A DNA stretch of 64,000 nt from UBA6168 sp964423205 (lineage in GTDB: Bacteria > Bacteroidota > Bacteroidia > Chitinophagales > Saprospiraceae), in assembly GCA_964423205.1 (NCBI GenBank), contig CAYRDX010000017.1, positions 1 to 64,000 of the forward strand, given 5' to 3'. This document shows positions 8,323 to 16,595 of the stretch, in pieces. A program made the translations under genes and the position numbers. The stretch's first letter is position 1. Every line of letters starts with the position of its first letter. The notes under the pieces are model-generated. The model saw only the letters and a program-made list of their open reading frames with translations, was not told the DNA's origin and made no database searches.

Positions 8323-8430
8323 GAATACTGAGTGTCTGGCTTCGGAAAATTTCAATACATCCAAAATGATACTTTCCCTATCTTGTTTCGTCAACAGAAC
8401 CAATTACTCACCAAACTAAACAAGTACATC

Positions 8431-8844
8431 ATGCTCAAAGAATTCAAAGAGTTCGCATTGAAAGGAAACCTGATTGACATCGCCGTAGGTTTCGTCATGG
8501 GTGCTGCCTTTGGCAAAGTATCATCTGCATTTACGGAAGGAATCGTATCGCCACTGATAGGACAGCTCATCGGAGGGGTAGACTTCTCCAGTATGAAATG
8601 GGTCATAACTCCTGCTCAAATCGGAGCTGACGGAGCAGAAACCGTTGCTGAAGTTGCCGTGAGGTATGGAGCTTTTGTGAACACCCTGATCGACTTCCTG
8701 ATTGTGGCCTTTGTCATGTTCCTTGTGATTAAAGGCATCAATTCCGCTAAAAAGAAAGAAAAGGAAGCACCTGCTGCACCAGCTCCACCGCCTGCCGATG
8801 TTGTTCTGCTGGAAGAAATCAGGGACTTACTTAAGAAAAAGTAA
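8431..8844 (+). CDS. mscL: Large-conductance mechanosensitive channel
   Basis: A 137-residue MscL starting at MLKEFKEFALKGN; the open frame reaches upstream to 8332, but the family begins here. It opens under membrane tension to release solutes during osmotic downshock. The N-terminal amphipathic helix, TM1 with the gate stretch LIDIAVGFVMGAAFGKVSSAF, the periplasmic loop, TM2 (NTLIDFLIVAFVMFLVIKGIN) and the C-terminal bundle (VLLEEIRDLLKKK) are all in place. The Ala/Pro stretch before the last helix is a normal linker. Single gene, in an inner-membrane location. Confidence 0.95.
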   Translation: MLKEFKEFALKGNLIDIAVGFVMGAAFGKVSSAFTEGIVSPLIGQLIGGVDFSSMKWVITPAQIGADGAETVAEVAVRYGAFVNTLIDFLIVAFVMFLVIKGINSAKKKEKEAPAAPAPPPADVVLLEEIRDLLKKK

Positions 8845-8855
8845 CTGGAGGGTTT

Positions 8856-8920
8856 TTTGCCACGAAAACACTAAAACACTAAATATTATTGAGTTAGTGC
8901 TTTGGTGTCTTCGTGGCAAA
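8856..8920. repeat. TTTGCCACGAA inverted repeat
   Basis: Two arms of about 27 bases (TTTGCCACGAAAACACTAA... and its complement ending CTTCGTGGCAAA) around an AT-rich loop. It lies in the 80-base gap between convergent mscL and the phosphohexomutase gene. It looks like a dispersed intergenic element and could also act as a bidirectional terminator. Confidence 0.75.
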
Positions 8921-8925
8921 CAGGT

Positions 8926-11121
8926 TTAAAACTCACTGCTGCGCGGAGCACCGAGCAATTCCCGTATGTGATCGGCAATCTTTCTGGCTTTTGCCCTTAG
9001 TTCTTTCTTCCGGGCCACTATATTGCTCTCATTGACATTGAATGAGTGCAATTGAATGTGCAAGCGAAGAGCATTGCCGGTACCTGAAGGTCGTACAGTA
9101 AGGTGGTTCAGTTTATCACCGAAATAAAAACGCACTCCTTCATCCGGGAATACCCAGTCCGGAGTAGGTGGGTACACGTGGTCGTACTTACCTGTGCGGT
9201 ACATAATGCTGTCGGAAACTGGCATACCACCAATTTCCAGCCCACCGGCCTTGGCAATCTGGAAATAACCCAAGGCCCGTCGCAGTATGGCCTTTTTCAT
9301 GCGGTCGCCCTCAATACCGGGGTATTCACCATCGATGGGGTCTGGCTCATAATGGTTATAGAACAAACCGATATCCGGATCCAGATAAATGTGCTTGTCA
9401 ATCAATTCAAGGATACCGGAATTCTGGTCTTTTGCCCATTGGGCTATTTCTGCAACCAGGATGGATGCGAAGGTACCGTCCTTGTCCCTGACATGTCCTT
9501 TTTCACCGAATGAACCCTTGTCTTTTGGTGGATAACCGAGCAATGAAAAGCCATTGCTCTGCTCACAGGCGCCGAGATTATAGTTACGATTCTTATCCAT
9601 GTCGTGACTGTCCAGTACCACCATATCGGTTAATAAATCGTCAGGGTCTTTTTTACCTTCTTCCAGGCCTTCTATCAGAACACCGTTCCATGCATCACGC
9701 ACAGACGCAGAAAGAGATGCAAAACCCACCCAGGTTCTTATCACACCTATTCCATGCTTTTTCGCCAGCAGCAAAAGGGCATCTGTGGTAGTGTGAGAAT
9801 AAACGATAAAGGCCTTGGAGCGGTCCATGGTTTTATCCAGCTTCATCCTGTACCAGAGTAAAAGCGCCCAAACTTCGTCAGCAGGAAGGAGGGCGTAATC
9901 TCCACCATATACCTCACGTTGTTCTGCCGGCACCTTAACGGTCACACCACAGCGGTCGGCATCGGGGTCGGTGCCAATGAGGATATCGACATTTTTCCAG
10001 GCCTCTTGTCCGTATTCTTTAATGAAAGCATCTACAGCAATCTTGGCAGCGCGGCGGTCACCCGGGTCGGGCTGTTGTTCCATCCCAGGGTCATTGTTGA
10101 AACTCGGGAAAAGTCCATTCAGGTCATTCAGTCCGTTTTCATGTGTGGTGCTGATATTTTTGAATCCGATGTCGCTCAACAAACGCGGCACAGCAATACG
10201 GCCGGCCCCATGATAAGGGCAGAAAGCGATGTTGAGATTTTTCTCAGAATCCGGGCTCTGGAGTAAAAATTTCTTGATGTGCTCGCGATGTGCTCCGTGG
10301 ATATCCACCAACTCGTCATGACCGTAATAATTGACGCCGTCCAGCTTTTTATCTCCGCCGAGGAACACTACTCTGCCTTTCGGAGCTTTTTCCAGCGGCA
10401 TTAGTTTAATGGCCTCGGAAGTCACCTTCACGATGTAGTTGTTGTACATATCTGTGCGCTCTTCCGGATCGAATTGTGAGCCATTGCCAGAGCAAAGTTT
10501 GTATCCATTGTATCGGTAATCGTTATGGCTTGCCGAGAGCAAAATACCCATATCCGCTTTCACATGGGGAATGGCAAATGTAACTTCGGGGAAAGGGCAG
10601 GCCTCATCAAACAAATAAACGGTAAAATCATAAGCCAGAAACAGTTCTGCGATGGCTTTGGCGAAGTCGGCACCCCGCACGCGGCTATCGTAGCCGATGA
10701 CAATTTTGGAAAAACCTTTGTCTCTTCCAAATTGTGCCACACCGGCGCTGGTGAGCAGCAATACTATATTATTTATGGTGTTGGGTCCTTTTAAGATAGG
10801 TGCATCCAGCCCTTCCTCTTTCAACCTCTTGATGCTCTCCCGGTCACCGGCCATAAAGCCTCTGATACCTCCGGTGCCAAAACTCATCTTCTTTCTGAAG
10901 GTGTTCACAATCTCCTCCCATTTTCCATCCTCTACTGCCTGAAGGATGCCTTTACGGACGTTGGGAGAAATGCTCAAGAAGTTTTCGTCGGTGAGCCATT
11001 GTTTAATATATGCCAGGGTATTCTTTTTAGCCATATCATAACTCTGGCGGTCAATTTTTTCCTGTGTTAAAGCGGCATCAAGATAGCTGTTGACGCCATT
11101 TTCGATTTTGTTGAAATCCAT
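8926..11121 (-). CDS. Phospho-sugar mutase (phosphoglucomutase/phosphomannomutase family), long form
   Basis: A cytoplasmic alpha-D-phosphohexomutase that moves phosphate between C6 and C1 of a hexose. The phosphoserine loop SASHN (residues 196-200), the metal loop DPDADR (385-390), the sugar loop GLEEG and the C-terminal phosphate loop RPSGTGNALR are all intact. At 731 residues it is clearly longer than the usual 550-600 of this family; extra material lies around residues 205-290 and in the region after the sugar loop. The true substrate (glucose or mannose phosphate) cannot be read from the sequence. It is transcribed alone, convergent with mscL. Confidence 0.9.
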   Translation of the reverse strand: MDFNKIENGVNSYLDAALTQEKIDRQSYDMAKKNTLAYIKQWLTDENFLSISPNVRKGILQAVEDGKWEEIVNTFRKKMSFGTGGIRGFMAGDRESIKRLKEEGLDAPILKGPNTINNIVLLLTSAGVAQFGRDKGFSKIVIGYDSRVRGADFAKAIAELFLAYDFTVYLFDEACPFPEVTFAIPHVKADMGILLSASHNDYRYNGYKLCSGNGSQFDPEERTDMYNNYIVKVTSEAIKLMPLEKAPKGRVVFLGGDKKLDGVNYYGHDELVDIHGAHREHIKKFLLQSPDSEKNLNIAFCPYHGAGRIAVPRLLSDIGFKNISTTHENGLNDLNGLFPSFNNDPGMEQQPDPGDRRAAKIAVDAFIKEYGQEAWKNVDILIGTDPDADRCGVTVKVPAEQREVYGGDYALLPADEVWALLLWYRMKLDKTMDRSKAFIVYSHTTTDALLLLAKKHGIGVIRTWVGFASLSASVRDAWNGVLIEGLEEGKKDPDDLLTDMVVLDSHDMDKNRNYNLGACEQSNGFSLLGYPPKDKGSFGEKGHVRDKDGTFASILVAEIAQWAKDQNSGILELIDKHIYLDPDIGLFYNHYEPDPIDGEYPGIEGDRMKKAILRRALGYFQIAKAGGLEIGGMPVSDSIMYRTGKYDHVYPPTPDWVFPDEGVRFYFGDKLNHLTVRPSGTGNALRLHIQLHSFNVNESNIVARKKELRAKARKIADHIRELLGAPRSSEF

Positions 11122-11357
11122 ATTGTCAGTTGAAATTTTGATGGGTTTGCCCTTTAAAGATGTTTAGATTTTTTGGTAAAACGCGGTCGGACGGTAAATT
11201 TCCGGTTCTGGTGCGAAGATAAATCAATTGATTTTTTAAATGGGAACCATGACGAATTTATATTGTGAATTCCTTTGATACAGTCAAACCACCTTGATTA
11301 TTCATGAACCCCAACCATTGTCCAACTATAACCGTCTGGTTTAGCAAAACAAAGTTT

Positions 11358-11684
11358 ATGATACGGTACCCATTATATGTTCTGTTTTTTGCAATGATTT
11401 TCACAGCTTGTTCCAAAGAGGATTTGGGAAACGTAACTACCGAATGCATTCAGGTAATGATGGAAGCTTTTAAGAAGACTTCAGATGCAAAAACTGTCCG
11501 TAGAATCCAAATGGAACAGGAATACCATTATTGGTTTAACACCGATGCCCGCTTTGTGGACGGGCCGGAGTACATTCTGAACAGCAAGTGCGATACGGTA
11601 TGTATTTTTGGTCGGCTTTGGCCACCGCAAACCTGTCTTCAAAATTACGATGACTCAAAGTGGGTAGTCATATGGACGAGATAA
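11358..11684 (+). CDS. Small lipoprotein of unknown function
   Basis: A 108-residue protein from the ATG at 11358 (the frame is open further up, but this start gives a proper lipoprotein signal: MIRYPLYVLFFAMIFTACSKED, with Cys in the lipobox FTAC). The mature part contains four more Cys, two in SKCDTVCIFG, which suggests periplasmic disulfides. I recognise no domain. It stands alone between minus-strand genes. Confidence 0.65.
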   Translation: MIRYPLYVLFFAMIFTACSKEDLGNVTTECIQVMMEAFKKTSDAKTVRRIQMEQEYHYWFNTDARFVDGPEYILNSKCDTVCIFGRLWPPQTCLQNYDDSKWVVIWTR

Positions 11685-11719
11685 AACGAGCTTGTTTCGA
11701 ACAAAAATAAAGTCGGCAT

Positions 11720-11752
11720 AACGTCAGCAAGGTCTGGAAACCTCCCTGACGT
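11720..11752 (+). terminator. ACGTCAG/CTGACGT hairpin
   Basis: ACGTCAG and CTGACGT enclose AGGT...ACCT, giving a two-part stem followed by TTTAG. It lies between the convergent ends of the small lipoprotein gene and the ABM-like gene and may be a dispersed palindrome that doubles as terminator. Confidence 0.5.
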
Positions 11753-11756
11753 TTAG

Positions 11757-12077
11757 TCAATCATCTCCCAAACTATAATCCCGCTCGACTTTACTGATGC
11801 GCACCGTATATGCTTTATACCATTCCGTTTTGCCTCTGTTTTGTGCTTCCTGATGCTCTGCATTCATCTTCCAATTTTTGATGGAATCCAAATCCCTCCA
11901 GTAGGAGACCGTTATCCCCAAATCATTTCTGGCTGATTCCATGCCGAGAAATCCGGGCTGTTTCGATGCCAGTTCTAACATGCGCTCTGCCATTTCTGCA
12001 TAGCCCTCATCATCGGCATTCTTGAGAGAAGTAAAAATTACAGCATAGTAGGGAGGAGGAGGTGTATCGGCAATCAT
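11757..12077 (-). CDS. Antibiotic biosynthesis monooxygenase (ABM) domain protein
   Basis: About 106 residues from the Met at 12077; a longer frame starts at 12122, but the family fold begins at MIADTPPPPYYAVIFTS. It is a dimeric alpha+beta barrel of the ABM/DUF4188-like type, shown by YYAVIFTS, ELASKQPGFLGMESARND and ITVSYWRDLDSIKNW. Family members act as cofactor-free monooxygenases or haem-related enzymes, but many have no known activity, and this one has no helpful neighbours. Confidence 0.75.
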   Translation of the reverse strand: MIADTPPPPYYAVIFTSLKNADDEGYAEMAERMLELASKQPGFLGMESARNDLGITVSYWRDLDSIKNWKMNAEHQEAQNRGKTEWYKAYTVRISKVERDYSLGDD

Positions 12078-12445
12078 CACTGATAATTTTGCAAATAGAT
12101 TCAGGGCCTGATGGCCAGTCAAATATCGTCAAGTTAATGGTGCAATCTTTCAAACCGGGCCCTCTGCTCACAGTTTTAAGTTATGCCTTAGGAGCGTAGC
12201 CCCGATACCGTTTATAGAGAATTGTCAAAAGTTCCATTGAGGGGCGTAGCTCCGTCACGGTTGAGAATTTTAAATAAAACCGATAAATCGGTTTGGCAAT
12301 TCGCAGTATTTCACGTCCCACAACTAAAGTTGCGGGTTAATAAAACGTAAGTCCTCCAATTGCCCAATATTTATACATTACCCGAATTCAAATTTCCTAA
12401 AGCTATTGACAATAAACTGCCTGTCAGGCCCTGAATTGGTAAATC
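12078..12445. other. Gene-free gap packed with short palindromes
   Basis: Apart from the upstream part of the ABM frame, no gene is seen. The gap holds two REP-like units and two further palindromes (12190-12336), annotated separately. Confidence 0.6.
12190..12336. repeat. Cluster of REP-like palindromes
   Basis: Two units about 50 bases apart start AGGAGCGTAGCCCC (12190) and AGGGGCGTAGCTCC (12240), each a small GGAGC-GTA-GCTCC type hairpin with one weak pair, followed by related sequence (GATACCGTTTATAGAGAATT and GTCACGGTTGAGAATTTT). Then AAACCGATAAATCGGTTT (12277-12294) and CCCACAACTAAAGTTGCGGG (12317-12336) follow. They look like remnants of dispersed palindromic elements. Confidence 0.65.
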
Positions 12446-13438
12446 TTACATCGCAAGGTCAGGAGTGGAATCATTATTCAGTTTGACTTTGCCGCGGTCT
12501 TTTCTAACGATACGGGAGAACAATCCTATTTCCTGGCTGAACAGGAATCTGAAAAACAGTTTAAAGTATGAATCGTGGTATTTCAATTGATCATAAAATT
12601 CAGGGGCCATGGCTTTCAGTTTTGGCAAATTATTCCATGGCACTGAAGGCATATCGTGATGCTCGTTGTGATACCCTACATTCATATTGACGCCATTGAG
12701 AGGCCCGTAATAACTGTAAGTTTCCTGTTTGGGATCGAGCACTAAATAATGTTCCTGAATCCATCTTGCTCCCAGTGGATGCAGTCCGATAGAAAAGGCA
12801 AAGCTTAATGCCAAATAAGCGAAGGCCTTCCAACCCCAGAAATAAATCACGGCCACATCAAAAGCCAACTGAACAACTAAATTCAGCATCACCCAGCGGT
12901 CGATTATCAGCAACTCCTTGCACCGGTAAGTTCTGATGGTTTGAAATACCGGAAAAAACAGCATCCAAATCATTTTCCCGATGGAATAGTTGTTAATCAG
13001 TTTTGCCTCCCAATAATCCGGTAAATCGGCATCCAGTTCATGTACTCCCTGAAATGCATGGTGCTTGAGGTGGTAATTGCGAAAAGAAATTGCCGAAGGA
13101 ATGATAGAAGGCAGGTTTGCAAAAATACCTGCGAAAGTATTGTGGGAAGGTTTTTTGAATATCAATTTATGAGCTGCCTCGTGAATACAAACATACAAAG
13201 TGTGTGTAGAGAAGGCACCAATGAACCATGCTGCCAGCACGATTATCCACCAACTCTGATCTTTTAAGAGATACGCCGCACCTATCTGAAAGAATACACA
13301 GATGGCTGTCCAAAGAAAGGTCATGGGATTTTTTTCAATTAAATTACGCACCTCGGGATGAGCGGCCAGGATTTCTTTGGTTCGAATCCGATGCGGCTCT
13401 GTACCTTGTACATAAGTGAAATCGCTTTTATAAGCCAT
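12446..13438 (-). CDS. Dihydroceramide delta-4 desaturase-like membrane desaturase
   Basis: A 330-residue di-iron membrane fatty-acid desaturase. Histidine boxes are HEAAH (86-90), HLKHH (123-127) and HNEHH (257-261), with membrane helices around 40-80 and 175-220. The whole layout follows eukaryotic DEGS/DES1 proteins: the N-terminal 'FxYVxxxxPHxxRxxEILAxxPEV' (the DEGS lipid-desaturase N-terminal domain), IFANLP followed by SFRNYHLKHH, GLHPLGARWIQEHY, and YSYYGPLNGVNMNVGYHNEHHD. It probably inserts a double bond into a sphingolipid base or an acyl chain; many Bacteroidota make sphingolipids. No ceramide synthesis gene is in the window. Possible operator repeats lie upstream (13491-13569). 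Confidence 0.85.
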   Translation of the reverse strand: MAYKSDFTYVQGTEPHRIRTKEILAAHPEVRNLIEKNPMTFLWTAICVFFQIGAAYLLKDQSWWIIVLAAWFIGAFSTHTLYVCIHEAAHKLIFKKPSHNTFAGIFANLPSIIPSAISFRNYHLKHHAFQGVHELDADLPDYWEAKLINNYSIGKMIWMLFFPVFQTIRTYRCKELLIIDRWVMLNLVVQLAFDVAVIYFWGWKAFAYLALSFAFSIGLHPLGARWIQEHYLVLDPKQETYSYYGPLNGVNMNVGYHNEHHDMPSVPWNNLPKLKAMAPEFYDQLKYHDSYFKLFFRFLFSQEIGLFSRIVRKDRGKVKLNNDSTPDLAM

Positions 13439-13490
13439 GTTTTACAAATTAGATTGTGGAAAAATTTGCTTCAATGAAATAAAAGGACAT

Positions 13491-13569
13491 GAACTGGTTT
13501 TTCTTTGAACCAGTTTAATAATTTTTCAAGACAGGCTCTATTTGGTGGGCTAAAAGTAAGAACCAGTTC
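13491..13569. promoter_or_regulatory. Operator-like inverted repeats upstream of the desaturase
   Basis: GAACTGGTTT (13491-13500) and GAACCAGTTT (13507-13516) form an inverted repeat; a third GAACCAGTTC lies at 13560-13569 and is followed by TAATTGGAACT, another half-site. Three to four copies of one motif 50-130 bases ahead of the desaturase start suggest binding of a dimeric regulator. No regulator gene is adjacent. Confidence 0.4.
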
Positions 13570-13656
13570 TTAATTGGAACTAAATCGATACTTCAATTGA
13601 TTAAAATGCATTGATTATTGGAAAACGAACGCTCTTTAAAGATGTACAGAGAGTTT

Positions 13657-13694
13657 GAAGGGGAAGCTTTTGCAGCCTCCCCTTCTTTATTTTC
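13657..13694 (+). terminator. Orphan plus-strand terminator
   Basis: GAAGGGGA and TCCCCTTC enclose a 13-base loop and are followed by TTTATTTT. No plus-strand gene precedes it, since both flanking genes are on the minus strand. Confidence 0.6.
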
Positions 13695-13749
13695 TACTAC
13701 TTCAAATAGTATTCAGGAGTATTCATCTGAAACAATGATTGTCAAATGA

Positions 13750-14292
13750 TTACTTTCGGGTCAGGAACCAGCCCAACCATAACCCAACGAGACCCCATTG
13801 CACAACCATATCAATAACGTATCCGATGGTATTGGTTTCAAACCAAATACTGTTCAAATAGGGTATGGTGAGATAGGCGATAGCACCGACAGCTAAAGAT
13901 GACAAAAAAGTAGTGCTTAAGGTCAGATTTTGCATTTTCATTAGAAGCCAAATCAGCAGAAAAGCTGCTACAAGGTCAGTAACGAATCCCCTGAACATAT
14001 TCATTCCCATGTTGGCCTCCATGGCATTATGGTACTCAAGCATGGCCCAGGGCTTGCCCATTTGCTGCTCCATAAATGCCTGTTCTTCTTCCATAGATGC
14101 GCCCGGTGCAACATTGGGCATGTAATATGAGCCGTCCTTGAGATTGAACTGGCTCAGTGCTTCCATAATGGCGTCCTGGTGTTCAGTATGCTGAAATTCA
14201 GCTTTGTGCACTTGCAGCACGGACCAGGATAGGAACTGCCAAATGAAAATGATGATGGCAGCAACTACTGTTGCGATGATTTGCTTTTTCAT
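13750..14292 (-). CDS. Uncharacterised membrane protein
   Basis: A 180-residue protein with an N-terminal helix (TVVAAIIIFIWQFLSW), a soluble stretch of about 70 residues rich in Met, Glu and Gln, then three membrane helices (VTDLVAAFLLIWLLM, TFLSSLAVGAIAYLTIPYL, YVIDMVVQWGLVGLWLGWFL). I recognise it as a conserved Bacteroidota hypothetical but know no function. It is separated by about 55 bases from the TfoX-like gene on the same strand, which ends at 14348. Confidence 0.65.
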   Translation of the reverse strand: MKKQIIATVVAAIIIFIWQFLSWSVLQVHKAEFQHTEHQDAIMEALSQFNLKDGSYYMPNVAPGASMEEEQAFMEQQMGKPWAMLEYHNAMEANMGMNMFRGFVTDLVAAFLLIWLLMKMQNLTLSTTFLSSLAVGAIAYLTIPYLNSIWFETNTIGYVIDMVVQWGLVGLWLGWFLTRK

Positions 14293-14347
14293 AAGTAATA
14301 AGATTTTGTTTAAAGTATTTGGCTTTTGAAATTACTTTCAATGGTAT

Positions 14348-14695
14348 TTATTTCTTTTTCTTTTTGCTCGATTTTGCTTTTGGATTAAAATCCAAACATA
14401 ACTGTACCCACTCACCCAAATCCTTATCTGTATCAATCCCATCTGCTCCAACAAACACAAATCCCTTCATTGGCCTGCCCGTAAAATCCATTTCTTTGCA
14501 TCCCTTTCGGGTCAAAGCCACTTCGTAAATCTCCGGATCGATGCGTGCCATGAGATTGTCTTGATTGAGTCCAACACACATTTTATCATCCACGAGAAAA
14601 CAGATTCCACCCATCATTTTTTTCTCTTCAAAAGTAACATGTTTTTCATGTAAAACTTTCCGAATGCAATCAGCGGTGAATTCATCGTAGGCCAT
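14348..14695 (-). CDS. TfoX/Sxy N-terminal domain protein
   Basis: A 115-residue protein with the TfoX N-terminal fold: EEKKMMGGICFLVDDKMCVGL, LMARIDPEIYE and MDFTGRPMKGFVFV are characteristic. In gamma-proteobacteria TfoX/Sxy activates competence genes, but the short one-domain relatives in Bacteroidota have no proven role. The C-terminus is a lysine run. It is transcribed toward the membrane protein gene at 13750-14292. Confidence 0.82.
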   Translation of the reverse strand: MAYDEFTADCIRKVLHEKHVTFEEKKMMGGICFLVDDKMCVGLNQDNLMARIDPEIYEVALTRKGCKEMDFTGRPMKGFVFVGADGIDTDKDLGEWVQLCLDFNPKAKSSKKKKK

Positions 14696-14696
14696 T

Positions 14697-14752
14697 TTGT
14701 TGTTTGTTGTTTGTTGTCAGTTGTTTGTTGTCAGTTGTTTGTTGTTAGTTTG
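14697..14752. repeat. TTGTTTGTTGTCAG low-complexity tandem repeat
   Basis: About four imperfect copies of TTGTTTGTTGT(CAG) lie directly ahead of the start of the TfoX-like gene. They contain no palindrome and look like a slipped simple repeat. Confidence 0.7.
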
Positions 14753-14868
14753 GCTATGCCCAAAATGCTTGGCAAAAGAGGGGTTTCATCAGCTCAAGAT
14801 TCTTTTTCCCGGAGCCATTATAACTAAATTTTCGCCAGGAACCAGATTATTCATCAACATGTTTCTAA

Positions 14869-15315
14869 TCATCTTACCATTGGAAAATGTGGTATTCCGT
14901 CTTCAAGATATTGCTTTCCACTTACGACAAAACCATAGCCTTCGTAAAATTTTCGCAGATAAGTCTGGGCTCCAATTTTAATATTCTCATTTGGGAAGAG
15001 TTGTTCCATTTGTTCCATGACAACTTTCATGAGACCTTTGCCAACTCCGGTCTTTCTGATACTTGAAGCAGTTACCACTCTTCCAAGGGAAGCATGGTGC
15101 TCATAAGAAATGCCTTTGGGAATCAAGCGGGCGTAGGCCACAATCTTACCATTGTCATCAAAACCCATCATGTGCCAGGAATGTGGGTCAACACCATCGG
15201 CATCCTGATATGGACAGTTTTGCTCCACCGCAAAAACTTCCAACCTTAAGGCTATGATGGCATAAAGTTGTGATACTGTGAGTTCGTGAAATGGTTTGCA
15301 ACGAAAGGTTACCAT
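14869..15315 (-). CDS. elaA: ElaA-like GNAT acetyltransferase
   Basis: A 148-residue GCN5-related N-acetyltransferase of the ElaA group. LYAIIALRLEVFAVEQNCPYQDADGVD at the start and the acetyl-CoA loop region RVVTASSIRKTGVGKGLM are typical (the loop is the variant form R-K-T-G-V-G-K-G). The C-terminal YEGYGFVVSGKQYLEDGIPH matches the family end. The substrate is unknown. It lies 40 bases downstream of the dehydrogenase gene on the same strand. Confidence 0.88.
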   Translation of the reverse strand: MVTFRCKPFHELTVSQLYAIIALRLEVFAVEQNCPYQDADGVDPHSWHMMGFDDNGKIVAYARLIPKGISYEHHASLGRVVTASSIRKTGVGKGLMKVVMEQMEQLFPNENIKIGAQTYLRKFYEGYGFVVSGKQYLEDGIPHFPMVR

Positions 15316-15355
15316 ATGGTTATGCTTGTGTTTTCGGGATAGAGGTAGTACGATT

Positions 15356-16369
15356 CTAACAGCTTACAGTTACTTTCCCGGTAGTTTTTCCGGATTTAAA
15401 AAGGCGAATGGCATCGGGCAATTCATCGAAGCTGAAATGATGCCCAACCATGGGTTTGCCAATTTTCAGCTCCGCAATTTCAGCCAGCAACTCATGCATT
15501 ATTTCTGCTTTCTCGTACAGGTAAATGAGGTTGAAACCTAAAATACCTTTATTGTCCTCTGCCAATTGTTGTGCATCAATTTTGGGACGCTGTATAAACT
15601 TCCATAACAATTTCAGAATATTCGGCCTGTCGCCCTCGGAAGCATACTGCGCTGCACCGTAAACAACGGTCCTCCCCTGCGGTGCAAGTTTGGCAAAACC
15701 TTGTTTGAGTACTTTGCCACCTATACATTCCATCACCAGATTCAATTCCCTGCCACCAAGTGCTTCATCCAGCTTTTGCGGAAAATCATCACCTCTTACA
15801 ATTATCCTGTCAACACCTTCTTTTGTAAGTAAATCCGATTTTGAAGGACTGCCGATGGTACCTATTGTGAATGCTCCCATTTTTTTGGCCAAACGGTTGG
15901 CTAAGATTCCCACACCACCAGCCGCGCTGTGAATTAATACTGTGTGTCCGGCCTGCAAACCACCTAGTGAGACAAGAGCATAATAGGCTGTGAGCACCTG
16001 CACCAGATAAGATGCCCCCTCCTCAAAACTCCAATCATCAGGTAATGGAATGACATAAGCTGAGCCAATATTAAGATGTGAAGTATAGGCACCAAAACGG
16101 GTGACACCCATTACCCGATCGCCCACCTTCACATTTTTTACTTCTTTTCCTGTTTTCAATATGACGCCGGAATATTCCAATCCCGGGGTAAATTCTCCCT
16201 TTGGAGTAGCACTGTAGAGGCCCCAAATGGCAAAAACATCAGCAAAGTTTAATCCAATGGCCTTCACTTCGACTGTCACCTCATTTGGCCCGGGTTCAGG
16301 CAACTCTTCGTTTACTATTTTCAGGTTTTTAATATTGCCAGCTTTTAGCCGGTAAGCTTTTCTCAGCAT
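15356..16369 (-). CDS. Zinc-free quinone oxidoreductase-like MDR dehydrogenase
   Basis: A 337-residue medium-chain dehydrogenase starting at MLRKAYRL (a nine-residue upstream extension is unlikely). It resembles the VAT-1/quinone reductase branch: GLNFADVFAIWGLY, TPGLEYSGVI, the nucleotide fold HSAAGGVGILANRLAKKMGAF and a C-terminal SGKTTGKVTVSC. It lacks the Cys/His zinc sites of alcohol dehydrogenases, so it probably reduces a quinone or enone with NADPH. A perfect -7 element (complement of 16383-16390) sits just ahead of this start and would give a very short leader. Confidence 0.85.
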   Translation of the reverse strand: MLRKAYRLKAGNIKNLKIVNEELPEPGPNEVTVEVKAIGLNFADVFAIWGLYSATPKGEFTPGLEYSGVILKTGKEVKNVKVGDRVMGVTRFGAYTSHLNIGSAYVIPLPDDWSFEEGASYLVQVLTAYYALVSLGGLQAGHTVLIHSAAGGVGILANRLAKKMGAFTIGTIGSPSKSDLLTKEGVDRIIVRGDDFPQKLDEALGGRELNLVMECIGGKVLKQGFAKLAPQGRTVVYGAAQYASEGDRPNILKLLWKFIQRPKIDAQQLAEDNKGILGFNLIYLYEKAEIMHELLAEIAELKIGKPMVGHHFSFDELPDAIRLFKSGKTTGKVTVSC

Positions 16370-16460
16370 ATTTGTTTTTTTGCAAATGTAAGCCACATTC
16401 GCGGTTGAATGGAGATGTAGCGGCTGAGTGATGAATTTTTATTGAAACTTGCGGTGAAAA

Positions 16461-16543
16461 TGAGTTGAGAGGGTTGAGGGAATTTAGAAAGTTGAGAGAA
16501 GGTCATATTATCCAGCTCAACTCTCTCAACCTCCTCAACTCAA
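16461..16543. repeat. TTGAG-type inverted repeat, copy 1
   Basis: GAGTTGAGAGGGTTGAGGG... on the left and CTCAACTCTCTCAACCTCCTCAACTC on the right form a long imperfect inverted repeat in the divergent gap between the dehydrogenase and mevalonate-kinase-like genes. A closely related, better copy is at 34438-34513. Confidence 0.75.
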
Positions 16544-16595
16544 GATACGTACCGCTTCTGGAATTTATTTATCGTTAAGGACATCACGCGATAGC

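Larger units (their letters stand above)
13439..13749. other. Intergenic region with operator-like repeats and an orphan terminator
   Basis: No protein gene is seen. The region contains GAACTGGTTT/GAACCAGTTT repeats near the desaturase start and a plus-strand terminator at 13657-13694 that follows no plus-strand gene. Confidence 0.5.
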
